A program made the position numbers and the translations under genes. A stretch of DNA of 64,000 nt from Actinomyces provencensis (GTDB taxonomy: Bacteria > Actinomycetota > Actinomycetes > Actinomycetales > Actinomycetaceae), in NCBI RefSeq assembly GCF_900155435.1, contig NZ_LT700212.1, positions 872,844 to 936,843 of the forward strand. The letters run 5' to 3'. This document shows, one piece after another, positions 50,868 to 59,495 of this stretch; positions within the stretch are counted from its first letter, which is position 1, and every line of letters begins with the position of its first letter. The notes under the pieces are model-generated. The model worked only from the letters and a program-made list of their open reading frames with translations, was not told the DNA's origin and made no database searches.

Positions 50868-51794
50868 ATGACCACCACGACACACCACGACGACGACCAC
50901 AGGGAGCGGGCCGAGGACTTCACCACGGGTGAGGGTCTGCGGACCCTGCTGACCCGGCTGCACGAGGCAGGCGAGAGCGCGTGGGCGTCCGATCCGGCCG
51001 CACGGGAGCTGATGGCCTATACGGCGGAGAAGTACACCCCGCTGGCGCGCAAGCACGGTCTCGATCCGTGGGAGGCAGCATCGGCCGCGTTCGATGCGAT
51101 GCAGTACGCCTCCACCCGGCGCGCGGATGATCCGTGGGCGATGGTCACGCACGGGGTGCGGATCACCTGCATCTTCGAGGAACGCGCCCAGGGACTGCTC
51201 TGCTCGGTCCACCAAGCAAGGCGTCCGCACGTGTCGGCGTTCCACGACCCGGAGCGGTTCGGCGACCGGGACAACCCGCTGACCGACTACCATCCCGCCT
51301 TCCACATCCACGATCGCGCCCCTGGAGACAGCGAGACCGCCGCCGACTCGGACAGCGGCAGTTCTGGCGGCGGTTCGGGGTCGGATCGGGCGTGCATGTC
51401 CGCCGAATCGGCGAGCGAGGATGCCATCGCCTTGCTGTGCCTGCTGGGCTGGGCACTGGAGACGGCACGGGCCTCGGTGGAGCACGTGTGCGGGGCGCTG
51501 ATGCGAGCCGGCACCCGGCAGTCCGCGTATGAGGGGCTGCGGCGGGACCGGCACGCCCGCGTCCTACTGGACCTGCCCGGCCGATCCTGGACCGTGCTGC
51601 TGCGGGCGCTGCTGGGCAACCCGCACCCCGCCTACACCGCGACGAATGCGGGCAAAGGGGTGCTGCTGCGGCTGCTGATCGGCGAGACGCTGCCGGTGCT
51701 GCTGCGCGACGACGACCTGGTGCTCTCCCTGTCCCTGGCCGCCCCCACCCACCATGACCGCGACCGTGATCGTGGCGGGGGTGATGGGGTGTGA
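50868..51794 (+). CDS. Conserved ICE protein of unknown function
   Basis: A 308-residue protein, mostly helical. The N-terminal half (EGLRTLLTRLHEAGESAWASDPAARELMAYTAEKYTPLARKHGLDPWEAASAAFDAMQYASTRRADDPWAMVTHGVRITCIFEERAQGLLCS) has a sigma-factor-like look. A Ser/Gly/Asp linker and a second helical half (LGWALETARASVEHVCGALMRAGTRQSAYEGLRRDRHARVLLDLPGRSWTVLLRALLGN) follow. The layout resembles proteins usually found beside ParB in actinobacterial ICEs. A DNA-binding role is possible but unproven. Its GTGA end overlaps the ParB-like start. Confidence 0.75.
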   Translation: MTTTTHHDDDHRERAEDFTTGEGLRTLLTRLHEAGESAWASDPAARELMAYTAEKYTPLARKHGLDPWEAASAAFDAMQYASTRRADDPWAMVTHGVRITCIFEERAQGLLCSVHQARRPHVSAFHDPERFGDRDNPLTDYHPAFHIHDRAPGDSETAADSDSGSSGGGSGSDRACMSAESASEDAIALLCLLGWALETARASVEHVCGALMRAGTRQSAYEGLRRDRHARVLLDLPGRSWTVLLRALLGNPHPAYTATNAGKGVLLRLLIGETLPVLLRDDDLVLSLSLAAPTHHDRDRDRGGGDGV

Positions 51795-52816
51795 GTGAGG
51801 TGCAGGCCGGCGGAGTCCAGCTCGACCGGGTGGTGGACTCCATCATCGTCGGGACACGGCACCGCGCCGACCTGGGCGACGTCGACGCCCTGGCCGCCTC
51901 CATCGAACGCGAGGGCCTGCTGCAACCGCTGACGGTCACCATCGACGGAGTGCTGGTATGCGGGGCGCGGCGGTTGGCGGCGATCAAGCAGCTCCGCTGG
52001 CGCACCGTCAGCGTCTGGGTCCGCTCGGCCCTGTCAGATCGTCTCGGGCAGTTGCTGGGCGAACAGGACGACAACATGCTGCACAAGCCGCTGACCCAGC
52101 TCGAAGCCGCCGGCCTGTACCGGGAACTGAAACAGGAGATGGCCCAAGACGCCGCCCGCCGGCAGGCCGCGACCCGGTTCACCAGCGAGCATCAACCCGG
52201 GAGCAACGGTGGTGGACAATGTCCACCACCGTCAACCGGGCAACTCGGAAAGACCCGCGAGCAGGCCGCCGCCATGATCGGAGGTGGCGCCTCCTACAAG
52301 ACCTTCGAGCGGATCGGCTACCTCGAACGAATCGCCGCCGACCCCGCCCAACCCGAACCCCTGCGCGCGCAAGCCGCCGCGGGACTGGAGCAGATCGAGG
52401 CCGGCGCCCCCGTACACCCCATCTTCCAAGCCGTCCGCGACGCCGCGATCACCGCTCAAAGCGAGCGGGAGGCCGACCTGCACCAGATGGCCGACGAGGC
52501 CGTCGCCCGCGCCACCGCCGCCAAGAAGCAGAAAGGCAAGCAGCCGGCGCCACGTCCGGTGCCGCTGATCGGCGCCGATGGGCAGCCGGTGCGGTATCCG
52601 GTGCGGGCCTTCATCCACACCTGGGGCGAGCTGACCGAGTGGTGGACCCACTACGACCCAGACCAGCTCGCCGCCGAACTGAGCGACGAGCAGATCGAGT
52701 CCTTCCTGAACACCGCCGAAGGCACGAGCCGGTTCGCCGAGGAACTGCGCGCCGCACGCGACCGCCGAGCAGCCGACGACGCCCCATCGGCGCGAGGGCA
52801 CCTGCGCGCCCTCTGA
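51791..52816 (+). CDS. ParB N-terminal domain protein
   Basis: A 341-residue protein. The ParB/Srx nuclease-CTPase fold occupies residues ~10-100: VDSIIVGTRHRADLGDVDALAASIEREGLLQPLTVTIDGVLVCGARRLAAIKQL, with the GARRLAA motif standing in for the usual GERRxxA. A helical stretch with KTREQAAAMIGGGASYKTFERIGYLERI provides a helix-turn-helix. Alone, without a ParA partner in view, it is more likely a regulator or maintenance factor of the ICE than a partition protein. Confidence 0.88.
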   Translation: MSEVQAGGVQLDRVVDSIIVGTRHRADLGDVDALAASIEREGLLQPLTVTIDGVLVCGARRLAAIKQLRWRTVSVWVRSALSDRLGQLLGEQDDNMLHKPLTQLEAAGLYRELKQEMAQDAARRQAATRFTSEHQPGSNGGGQCPPPSTGQLGKTREQAAAMIGGGASYKTFERIGYLERIAADPAQPEPLRAQAAAGLEQIEAGAPVHPIFQAVRDAAITAQSEREADLHQMADEAVARATAAKKQKGKQPAPRPVPLIGADGQPVRYPVRAFIHTWGELTEWWTHYDPDQLAAELSDEQIESFLNTAEGTSRFAEELRAARDRRAADDAPSARGHLRAL

Positions 52817-52863
52817 CTCCGTCGCGCTGAGCGCGAGGGAAAGGGTGCGCGCACCTGTCGGGT

Positions 52864-53574
52864 ATGAAGACTCCCTTGGCCTCGTCCGATGCTCGTTCCC
52901 GTCGCCGGTTCATCGCCCTGGTCGCTGCACTGGTGGTGATCGTGGTGCTGGCCGGGGTCGGCGTCTACGGCCTCCTGACCGGACCCCCCACGAGCGATCG
53001 CGACCCTGACCATGACGGCGGCACGCGGCCGGGACCGGTGGTCACCTCTCCTGGCGACCCGGCCCCAACCGGAACCCCGTCCCTCCCAGCCCTGCCGGAG
53101 GTCGAGGCGTCGGACGACCCGGAGACCTTTGCCCGCAACGTCGCCACGGCGTTGTTCGCGTGGGACACCGCCTCGGGCTTGATGCCGCTGGACTACAGCT
53201 CGGTGGTCCTCGCTGTGGGTGACCCCTCCGGCGCAGAGCAGGCCGGCCTCGCCTCCGATGTCGCCGCCTACCTCCCCTCGCGGGAAGCCTGGCTGGAGCT
53301 GCGCCAGTACGCCACCGCCCAGCACCTGACCATCGAGGACGCCTTCGTCCCCGAGGCGTGGGACACGGCGGTGGAACAGGCCCAACCCAGCCAGCTCGCC
53401 GAAGGCACCACCGCCTACACGATCGAGGGCACCCGCCACCGCGAAGGCGTCTGGAACAACGAGCAGGTGACCTCCGAGCATCCGGTGGCGTTCACCGTCT
53501 TCATCGTCTGCGCCCCGACGTACGACACCTGCCATCTGCTGCGGCTGTCCCAGCTCGACAACCCCCTGCGATAA
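52864..53574 (+). CDS. Membrane-anchored transfer protein, VirB8/TcpC-like
   Basis: A 236-residue bitopic protein: cytoplasmic N-terminus, one membrane helix (FIALVAALVVIVVLAGVGVYGLL, residues ~16-38), a Pro/Thr-rich periplasm-side linker and a folded domain of ~140 residues (DDPETFARNVATALFAWDTASGLMPLDYSSVVLAVGD...CHLLRLSQLDNPLR). Position between ParB and the M23 hydrolase, and the anchor-plus-NTF2-like layout, match VirB8/TcpC scaffold subunits of Gram-positive T4SS. The small palindrome TCGCGCTGAGCGCGA precedes the gene. Confidence 0.72.
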   Translation: MKTPLASSDARSRRRFIALVAALVVIVVLAGVGVYGLLTGPPTSDRDPDHDGGTRPGPVVTSPGDPAPTGTPSLPALPEVEASDDPETFARNVATALFAWDTASGLMPLDYSSVVLAVGDPSGAEQAGLASDVAAYLPSREAWLELRQYATAQHLTIEDAFVPEAWDTAVEQAQPSQLAEGTTAYTIEGTRHREGVWNNEQVTSEHPVAFTVFIVCAPTYDTCHLLRLSQLDNPLR

Positions 53575-53588
53575 CGGGGTGATCGCTC

Positions 53589-55244
53589 GTGTTGAAGAAG
53601 GTCACGGTCGCCGCGCTGTTCCTGGTGTTCTTCGGACCCGCCCTGGCGTTGCTGTCGGTCGGGGTGCTGATGAACCCCGCCGCCACCGCGACCGTCACCT
53701 GCACCGTCAACGGAGGGGTCACGGTCGGAGACGTCCCTGACGAGCTGGAAGTCACCACCGCCAACGGCGAGACGTTCACCCTCAACCGGCAACAGCTCAC
53801 CCACGCCGCCACGATCATCGAGACCGGCTCCGGCATCGACGGAGTGACCCGCGACGGCCTCGTCATCGCGTTGATGGCCGCGCTCACCGAATCCACCCTG
53901 CGGATGCTCTCCAACACCTCCGCCTACCCCGAGAGCGCGAACTACCCCAACGACGGCGACGGCTCCGACCACGACTCGTTGGGCCTGTTCCAGATGCGGC
54001 CCCAGTCCGGCTGGGGCACCGTCGCCGAGCTGATGGACCCCGTCTACCAGGCGCAGGCGTTCTTCGGCGGCCCCACCGGACCCAACCACCCGAGCCCGCG
54101 GGGCCTGTTGGACATCCCCGGCTGGGAACAGATGGACAAGGGCGAGGCCGCCCAAGCCGTCGAAGTGTCCGCCTACCCGGACCGGTACCGCAACTACGAG
54201 CCGGTCGCCGAGAACATCCTTGCCACCCTCACCACCACGACAGCCGGCGCCAGCGAGGCGAGTGACGACGGAGTCGTTCCGGTCGCACAGGCAGCCGGGC
54301 CGGAGTCGTCGCGGGTGGTATTCCCGGTCCCGGAGGGCACCTGGGTGCTCACCAGCGAGTACGGGCCGCGGGCGCATCCCATCACCGGACAGGACTCCTT
54401 CCACACCGGCACCGACTTCGCCGCCCCCGACGGCACCCCGCTCCTCGCCGCCGCCGATGGCGTGGTCACGGTCGCGGAGTTCAGTGGCGGGTACGGCGGG
54501 CTCATCGTCATCGAGCACACCATCTACGGGCAGACCGTCGCCACGGCATACGCGCACATGTGGGAGCACGGCATCCACGTCCAAACCGGCGACACCGTGA
54601 CCGCCGGGCAGCACATCGGCGACATCGGCTCCTCGGGCAACTCCACCGGCCCGCACCTGCATTTCGAGGTCCGCCTCGGCGGCACCGATGGTGAGCACAC
54701 CGACCCCGCCGCCTGGCTCAACAGCCATGACGCGGCCGACCTGCCCGAACCCGAGACCGGCACACCCGGCCAGGACTGCGACCCCGACACCGACACTCCC
54801 GGTCAGGCGCCGCAACCGTACGACGGCGACCCGAACCAGATGGTCGACGACCCCACCAGCGACGGCCAGATCACCGCCCGCATGCTCCACCTCTACCAGC
54901 AGACCATCGCCGCGTTCCCCGACACCTCCTGGGCCTGCTACTCACCCCGCCCCGGCACCAGCTCCGAACACCCCCTCGGACGAGCATGCGACGGCACCTT
55001 CGGCAACGCCATCGGCCAGCACCCCACCCCCGCACAGCGCGAGCTCGGCTGGGACGTCACCAACTGGATGCAGGACCACGCCGAAGCCCTGGGCGTGGAG
55101 TACCTGATCTGGGACGGCCGCATCTGGTCCCTGGCCCGCGACGCCGAAGGGTGGCGCCCCTACGACGGCGGCGGCATGCACAACCCCGGCGACGTCACCG
55201 GCGGCCACTACGACCACCTGCACGTCACCGTCCGGGCCAACTGA
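53589..55244 (+). CDS. Conjugative cell-wall hydrolase with M23 peptidase domain
   Basis: A 551-residue exported protein. The N-terminal membrane segment is VAALFLVFFGPALALLSVGVLM. A lysozyme/transglycosylase-like region follows (LVIALMAALTESTLRMLSNTSAY...DHDSLGLFQMRPQSGWGTVAEL). The M23 LytM-type peptidase contains HTGTDFAAPDGTPLLAAADG near residue 270 and HLHFEVRLGG near 355, the zinc ligands. A C-terminal domain (EHPLGRACDGTFGNAIGQ...GHYDHLHVTV) resembles a D-Ala-D-Ala peptidase-like or ARB_07466-type module. It opens peptidoglycan for the mating channel. Confidence 0.9.
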   Translation: MLKKVTVAALFLVFFGPALALLSVGVLMNPAATATVTCTVNGGVTVGDVPDELEVTTANGETFTLNRQQLTHAATIIETGSGIDGVTRDGLVIALMAALTESTLRMLSNTSAYPESANYPNDGDGSDHDSLGLFQMRPQSGWGTVAELMDPVYQAQAFFGGPTGPNHPSPRGLLDIPGWEQMDKGEAAQAVEVSAYPDRYRNYEPVAENILATLTTTTAGASEASDDGVVPVAQAAGPESSRVVFPVPEGTWVLTSEYGPRAHPITGQDSFHTGTDFAAPDGTPLLAAADGVVTVAEFSGGYGGLIVIEHTIYGQTVATAYAHMWEHGIHVQTGDTVTAGQHIGDIGSSGNSTGPHLHFEVRLGGTDGEHTDPAAWLNSHDAADLPEPETGTPGQDCDPDTDTPGQAPQPYDGDPNQMVDDPTSDGQITARMLHLYQQTIAAFPDTSWACYSPRPGTSSEHPLGRACDGTFGNAIGQHPTPAQRELGWDVTNWMQDHAEALGVEYLIWDGRIWSLARDAEGWRPYDGGGMHNPGDVTGGHYDHLHVTVRAN

Positions 55245-55252
55245 CGGTCGTA

Positions 55253-55984
55253 TCAGTGGGCGCAGCAGTGACCGCTGGGGTGGGCATCGCTGTACTGGTC
55301 GTGAAGGTCCCACCACACATATGGCTCGCCCTGGGGTCGCCCGGCAGGGCTGTCTTCCCAGCTCTCCTGGCGTCCAAGCGGTGTGAGATCCAGCAGGGGG
55401 AAGAGTGGGCCGAGGGTCTCCACGGCTCGTGCGTTGGTGAAGTAGCTGCGGTACACCTGGTCGTGGTCGCGGACGAAGACATTGAACCCGAAGAACTCCG
55501 GCACGTCGAAGTCCTGCTCGAAGTCGCTGTCGACCATGGTGTACCAGGGCACGCCATGCCAACCCATCCGGGCTCGGTACCGAGCGATGAGGTCTTGCGA
55601 TGCGGTCGAGACCATCGCGAACGTCGTGTCGCGTGCGTTCAGATGCGCGGGATGAACCAGGCTGTCGGCCAACAGGGAACATCCCGAGCAGGCCCCCTCG
55701 GGCCAGTTCTCCACATCGGGTGCGTAGAAGAATCGGTACACGATGAGCTGATGGCGGCCCTCGAACATCTCCAGCAGGTCGAGCCGGCCGTCTGGACCTT
55801 CGAAGGAATAGTCGTGGTGCACGCGCGTCATCGGCATGCGGCGGCGTTGGGCCGCCAGCGCATCGCGGGCCGCAGTCAGTTCCTTCTCTTTGAGGAGCAA
55901 CTCCTGCAACCGCTGCCGCCACTGGTCTTCATTGACGATCTCGGGCCACGTGATGGGCCCGGATGTGGACGGAGCGTCAACCAT
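55253..55984 (-). CDS. DUF899 thioredoxin-like protein (cargo)
   Basis: A 243-residue DUF899 protein: EKELTAARDALAAQRRRMPMTRV, YSFEGPDGRLDLLEMFEGRHQLIVYRFFYAPDVENWPEGACSGCSLLADSLVHPAHLNARDTTFAMVSTA and FNVFVRDHDQVYRSYFTN are family blocks, and CSGC is a thioredoxin-like Cys pair. Members are thought to be thiol-linked oxidoreductases of unknown substrate. It lies on the minus strand inside the rightward transfer operon, converging with the M23 gene, so it is inserted cargo. Confidence 0.9.
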   Translation of the reverse strand: MVDAPSTSGPITWPEIVNEDQWRQRLQELLLKEKELTAARDALAAQRRRMPMTRVHHDYSFEGPDGRLDLLEMFEGRHQLIVYRFFYAPDVENWPEGACSGCSLLADSLVHPAHLNARDTTFAMVSTASQDLIARYRARMGWHGVPWYTMVDSDFEQDFDVPEFFGFNVFVRDHDQVYRSYFTNARAVETLGPLFPLLDLTPLGRQESWEDSPAGRPQGEPYVWWDLHDQYSDAHPSGHCCAH

Positions 55985-56201
55985 CGGGTCCTCCTCTCAG
56001 TAGCGTCCAGAGTATCTGGGCACAGCGCAACCTGTCCCGGCCACGACACAACCACGTGCGAATTAACCGGCGCACCGTGCATCTGATGACGACCACAGCC
56101 GGCACCTCACTGCCCATGCGGGACACCACCATGCGCACCTGACAGGCATGGATTTCGAACGCTTTGAATACTTGCCTGCGCCGGTTGAGAGCTGAGTCGT
56201 G

Positions 56202-56468
56202 ATGGACGTGTTCCCCGATTTCGAGGGCCTCGGTGGGATCGGTGAGCTGCGCGAGGTCATCGGCGCTCTCCTCACCTTCGTACTCATCATCGCCGTACTC
56301 ATGCTGATCGTGTCGGCGATCATCTGGGCTGTCGCCTCCGCGCACGGCAACCACGCCACCGCTTCCAAAGCTCGCACCGGCATCCTCGTCGCCCTCGGCA
56401 CCGCCGCGCTCGCAGGCGGCGGGGTCGCGTGGATGAACTGGCTGATCGCTCTGGGCGACCAGATTTAG
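56202..56468 (+). CDS. DUF6112-type small membrane protein (copy 1)
   Basis: An ~88-residue protein with two membrane helices (VIGALLTFVLIIAVLMLIVSAIIWAVAS and TGILVALGTAALAGGGVAWMNWLIALG) after a short polar N-terminus. It is plainly homologous to the 106-residue protein at 59137, with the same LR.(V/I)(V/I)GA...L(I/V)SAI.W pattern. Size and topology recall VirB2/TrbC-type pilins. It is separated from its paralog by the disrupted nuclease gene and IS630. GTG 56199 is an alternative start. Confidence 0.8.
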   Translation: MDVFPDFEGLGGIGELREVIGALLTFVLIIAVLMLIVSAIIWAVASAHGNHATASKARTGILVALGTAALAGGGVAWMNWLIALGDQI

Positions 56469-56507
56469 ACATCGCAGGCTCACTACGCTCCGCCATAGAG
56501 GATGTTC

Positions 56508-56939
56508 CTAGAACGGGAGCCCTGTCGAGGAAGTGTCGGGAAACGCCGCTGCTGACTCGGATTCAGTGTCTTCTTGCCACTCCGTCCTGATCGCGATGAT
56601 CAGTTCCCGGTCAGATCCGAGCTTCTCCATCGCTTTTCTGAATGCCTTGGAACGCGTACTCGCTGTTCCGACGAATCCACGCGAGATGAGTTGAGTGAAG
56701 GCCTTCCGCCCTAGGTACTTCGCATTCCTGTAGGTAACTCGGAAGCCTTCTCGGGGCCCGACTTTGAATGTGGAATCAGTCATGGCTAGTCGTATCCAGT
56801 CAACGGAGACGTACATGCCTTTAAGCGTCTGTCCGTCGAGTTTACGACCAGCGTCTCCACGCACGAACTTGAACCAGAATGGTGTCTCGAATGCTCGCCA
56901 GTCTGCCGCGCTCTTTGGGATCTCACGACCTCTTGGCAT
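56508..56939 (-). pseudogene. C-terminal half of IS630-disrupted nuclease-like gene
   Basis: The frame (143 residues from the first ATG: MPRGREIPKSAADWRAFETPFWFKFV...) is the continuation of the 307-residue ORF at 58114-59037. Removing the IS630 element and one TA copy gives ...NEIEKQL-GL-MPRGREIP... in one frame, a protein of ~452 residues. The fragment has its own possible ATG but no good ribosome-binding site. Lower GC than the surrounding transfer genes marks it as cargo. No domain is recognised in this half. Confidence 0.8.
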
Positions 56940-56947
56940 GAGGCCTA

Positions 56948-58116
56948 TAGCGTGAACAGAACGAGTTCTTACAGTTTGTAGGGGAATGTGTTTCCGGTGA
57001 TGAATGTTTCGAACGCGTGGCGGGTCTGTTCGAACGTGTCGCGTTGGAGGTTGGAGATCTGGGCCTTGGCTTCTGCCCAGACGTGTTCGATGGGATTGTG
57101 GTCGGGAGCGTAGGGCGGCATGTTGATCAAGTGAATACCGGCCAGCGTCTGGTTGGTGGCGAGTTCATGGCGGAGTTTCTTCGACTTGTGCCAGCCTGCA
57201 TTGTCCCACACGATGGTGATCTTGTGGCCCTTGTGGTGGAGTGCGAAACTGGTGAGCGCAGTGATGATGGTGTCACTGTTTTGCCACTCGACTGCTTCCA
57301 GGTGCACGCTACCCGTCTTCTGGTCGAGGAACCCGATGTAGGACTGGGCCTGACGCTGACGGTCGACCTTCAGCTTCGTCTTCTCACCCCGCTTGTACCA
57401 TGCCCGCCGCGTGATCGCCTCGTGCTCAAGGCGGACCTCATCTGCTGCCACCACAATCACCTCAGGGTCGGCGAGGTCCTCAGCGAGCTCCGCCTGGATC
57501 TCCCCCATGCGCACCTCAATCACATCGTCGCTGGCCCGGCGCTTGTCGAACGCTTCCACACCATGGAAGGACAAGCCTGCTTGGTGGAGGAGGAACACCA
57601 AGGACGTGTCACTGTCGTAGGTCACCTCGAAGCGGTCACTGACCCACGCGCTCAGTGCAGGCACCGTCCAAAACCCACTCGGCACCAAGTCCGGGGAGGG
57701 TGGTTGGGACAGGACCTCCATGACTTCCTCCCGTTGGGAGACAGTCAGCTTGGAAGCATTCAGGTTCCCCAACTTGAAGTCATGGATGGACGCCAACCGA
57801 CACTCCCCAAAGTCCCTCTTCCACTGATTGACCGTGGAGGGCTGACGTCCGACAATGCGAGCAACGAAATCAATGCCTGCACCTTCGGCGAGCATGAGCA
57901 TTGCCTCAGCCTTCTCACGCATCAAGACCGTCGGCCCGTGTCTCTTGTGGTCAAGAAGAATATCCCATTCTTCCACCGTCACCTCAATCTTTCCCATAGC
58001 GTAATTCTACGGGCCCGCTCACACATTTTGGCGTTATCACCAAAGCGTGTCCGGATTACGATCGCGAAATATCGACAGGCAATTCTGAACCATCAGAACT
58101 CGTTCTGTTCCCGCTA
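56948..58116 (-). mobile_element. IS630-family insertion sequence
   Basis: About 1.17 kb bounded by 24-bp terminal inverted repeats with one mismatch: left 56946-56969 (begins TATAGCGTGAACAGAACGAG) and right 58095-58118 (its complement reads TATAGCGGGAACAGAACGAG). TA dinucleotides at 56946-56947 and 58117-58118 fit the TA target duplication of IS630/Tc1-mariner elements. It contains a single transposase ORF and interrupts a host gene of the ICE. Confidence 0.92.
56969..57997 (-). CDS. IS630-family transposase
   Basis: A 342-residue intact DDE transposase. The N-terminal helix-turn-helix is AEGAGIDFVARIVGRQPSTVNQWKRDFGECRLASIHD. The catalytic triad lies in VIVVAADEVRLEHE near residue 180, ITIVWDNAGWHKSK near 262, and NMPPYAPDHNPIEHVWAEAKAQI near 300. 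The full length and intact motifs suggest it could still be active. Both ends of the gene lie within ~120 bp of the terminal repeats. Confidence 0.95.
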   Translation of the reverse strand: MGKIEVTVEEWDILLDHKRHGPTVLMREKAEAMLMLAEGAGIDFVARIVGRQPSTVNQWKRDFGECRLASIHDFKLGNLNASKLTVSQREEVMEVLSQPPSPDLVPSGFWTVPALSAWVSDRFEVTYDSDTSLVFLLHQAGLSFHGVEAFDKRRASDDVIEVRMGEIQAELAEDLADPEVIVVAADEVRLEHEAITRRAWYKRGEKTKLKVDRQRQAQSYIGFLDQKTGSVHLEAVEWQNSDTIITALTSFALHHKGHKITIVWDNAGWHKSKKLRHELATNQTLAGIHLINMPPYAPDHNPIEHVWAEAKAQISNLQRDTFEQTRHAFETFITGNTFPYKL

Positions 58117-59037
58117 TAACTGCTTCTCGATCTCATTCTTACGCCGATAGGCCCACTCGTAGGTGCCGCTTCCGTCGCCACTGTCGACGCGTTCGAGCCT
58201 CTTGTACTGGACGAAGGTGAAGGCGTCGTGCGCTTGGTCCCAGTAGAGGAGGTCGACGCCGAGTTCTTCCTCGATGGGCTTCTTGTTGACGGACATGACC
58301 AGTAGCTTCCGCTGTCCGTCTCGGTCCTCGAACACCGCAAGGCTCGCCGCTCGTTGGTTGGCGATGAGCTTGCCATCGAAGCGCTGAATATCAAGCGGCA
58401 GCAGTTCCTCTTCCATATCTCGTTCGTAACCAGCGTTCAGCACGGTGTCGAGGAGAGTCTCTTTCTCCTCCACGCTGGGTGGCTCGCTAAAGGCATCTGC
58501 AGGGAGCGGAACTTCGGCAATCTGCGAAGCCAACAGGACGGCGTCTCGTGCCTCGACTCTCGACTGCTGCACGTCATCATTGAACGTGCGCGGTTCTCTG
58601 AACACTGAGTCCAGCCAGGGGTCGACCGTCGGATCGAACTGCCTGAGATATTCCAGGAGAGCCCTAGCTGTAGGGCCGTCAAGTCGGCGGGCGTAGAAAT
58701 GTTGCGGCATCGACGGTATCGAGACTGCCTGCTCTCGCAACTGCCCGAGATCGAGAGGTGAGAGTAGGCGGAGGATTGGCGACAAGGTCGCACGTAGCGT
58801 TCCGCTCGCAATCCCTGCGACCCCGCGCGTGACAGCCAAACCGATCAGGAACTCCCCGGGGCCGAGTTCTTCATCTCCCTCGCGGACGATGGCGCAGAGG
58901 GAACCCACAGTCGGCGTGGATTCCTTGTCGAACGCTTCGCTGATCTTCTCGGCACTCAGGTAGCTGATCCGATTCGCGCCCTTCGCGTGCACGACATACA
59001 TCACTAGGGGCTTCACTGTCTTGGCGCTTCCCCTCAT
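58114..59037 (-). pseudogene. N-terminal part of IS630-disrupted nuclease-like gene
   Basis: A 307-residue ORF whose stop codon TAG is supplied by the IS630 end; before insertion it ran on into 56508-56939. Residues ~270-290 read EELGVDLLYWDQAHDAFTFVQYKRLE, a D...(E/Q)xK arrangement typical of PD-(D/E)xK nucleases. LLPLDIQRFDGKLIANQRAASLAVFEDRDGQRKLLVMSVNKK provides preceding strands. The first ~200 residues are unrecognised. Location within ICE cargo, low GC and the nuclease-like core suggest a defence gene, now broken. A truncated product may still be made. Confidence 0.78.
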
Positions 59038-59136
59038 CCCCCGATCTTAGGCGGGGCCCTCGGCACGCCGTGGGCATGCGGTGCACCTGGCTGGCAAGTC
59101 CGGCAAGTGCCGGTCCATCAGCAGAAGGAGCCCATC

Positions 59137-59457
59137 GTGTTCGACCTCGCCACCGTCCTCCTCGCCGCACCCGTCGTGGTGCCGATGGACATCAACATCG
59201 ACCCCAACTCTGATGGCCTGCCCGGCATCGCGCAGCTGCGGACCATCGTCGGCGCCGTCATGACGGTCGGCCTCATCCTCTCCGTCCTCGCCCTCATCAT
59301 CTCCGCGATCGTGTGGGGCTTCGGCGCCAACTCCTCCAACCCCCACCTCGCGGGCCGGGGGAAGGTCGGCGTCCTCGTCTCCTGCGGCGCCGCCGTCATC
59401 TGCGGGGCGTCGGTGACGCTCATCAACTTCTTCTGGAACGTCGGCCAGCAGGTCTGA
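59137..59457 (+). CDS. DUF6112-type small membrane protein (copy 2)
   Basis: A 106-residue protein. The GTG at 59137 is chosen because AGAAGGAG lies 6 nt upstream; the upstream ATG (59107) has none. A hydrophobic leader (FDLATVLLAAPVVVPM) precedes DGLPGIAQLRTIVGAVMTVGLILSVLALIISAIVWGFGA and GKVGVLVSCGAAVICGASVTLINFFWNVG, giving two membrane helices. It is paralogous to the protein at 56202. Directly upstream of the TrbL-like gene, it is a good pilin/VirB2-like candidate. Confidence 0.85.
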   Translation: MFDLATVLLAAPVVVPMDINIDPNSDGLPGIAQLRTIVGAVMTVGLILSVLALIISAIVWGFGANSSNPHLAGRGKVGVLVSCGAAVICGASVTLINFFWNVGQQV

Positions 59458-59495
59458 CCCGCCCACGCGATCGAGCAAGGAAAGCGGGTCTTGTG

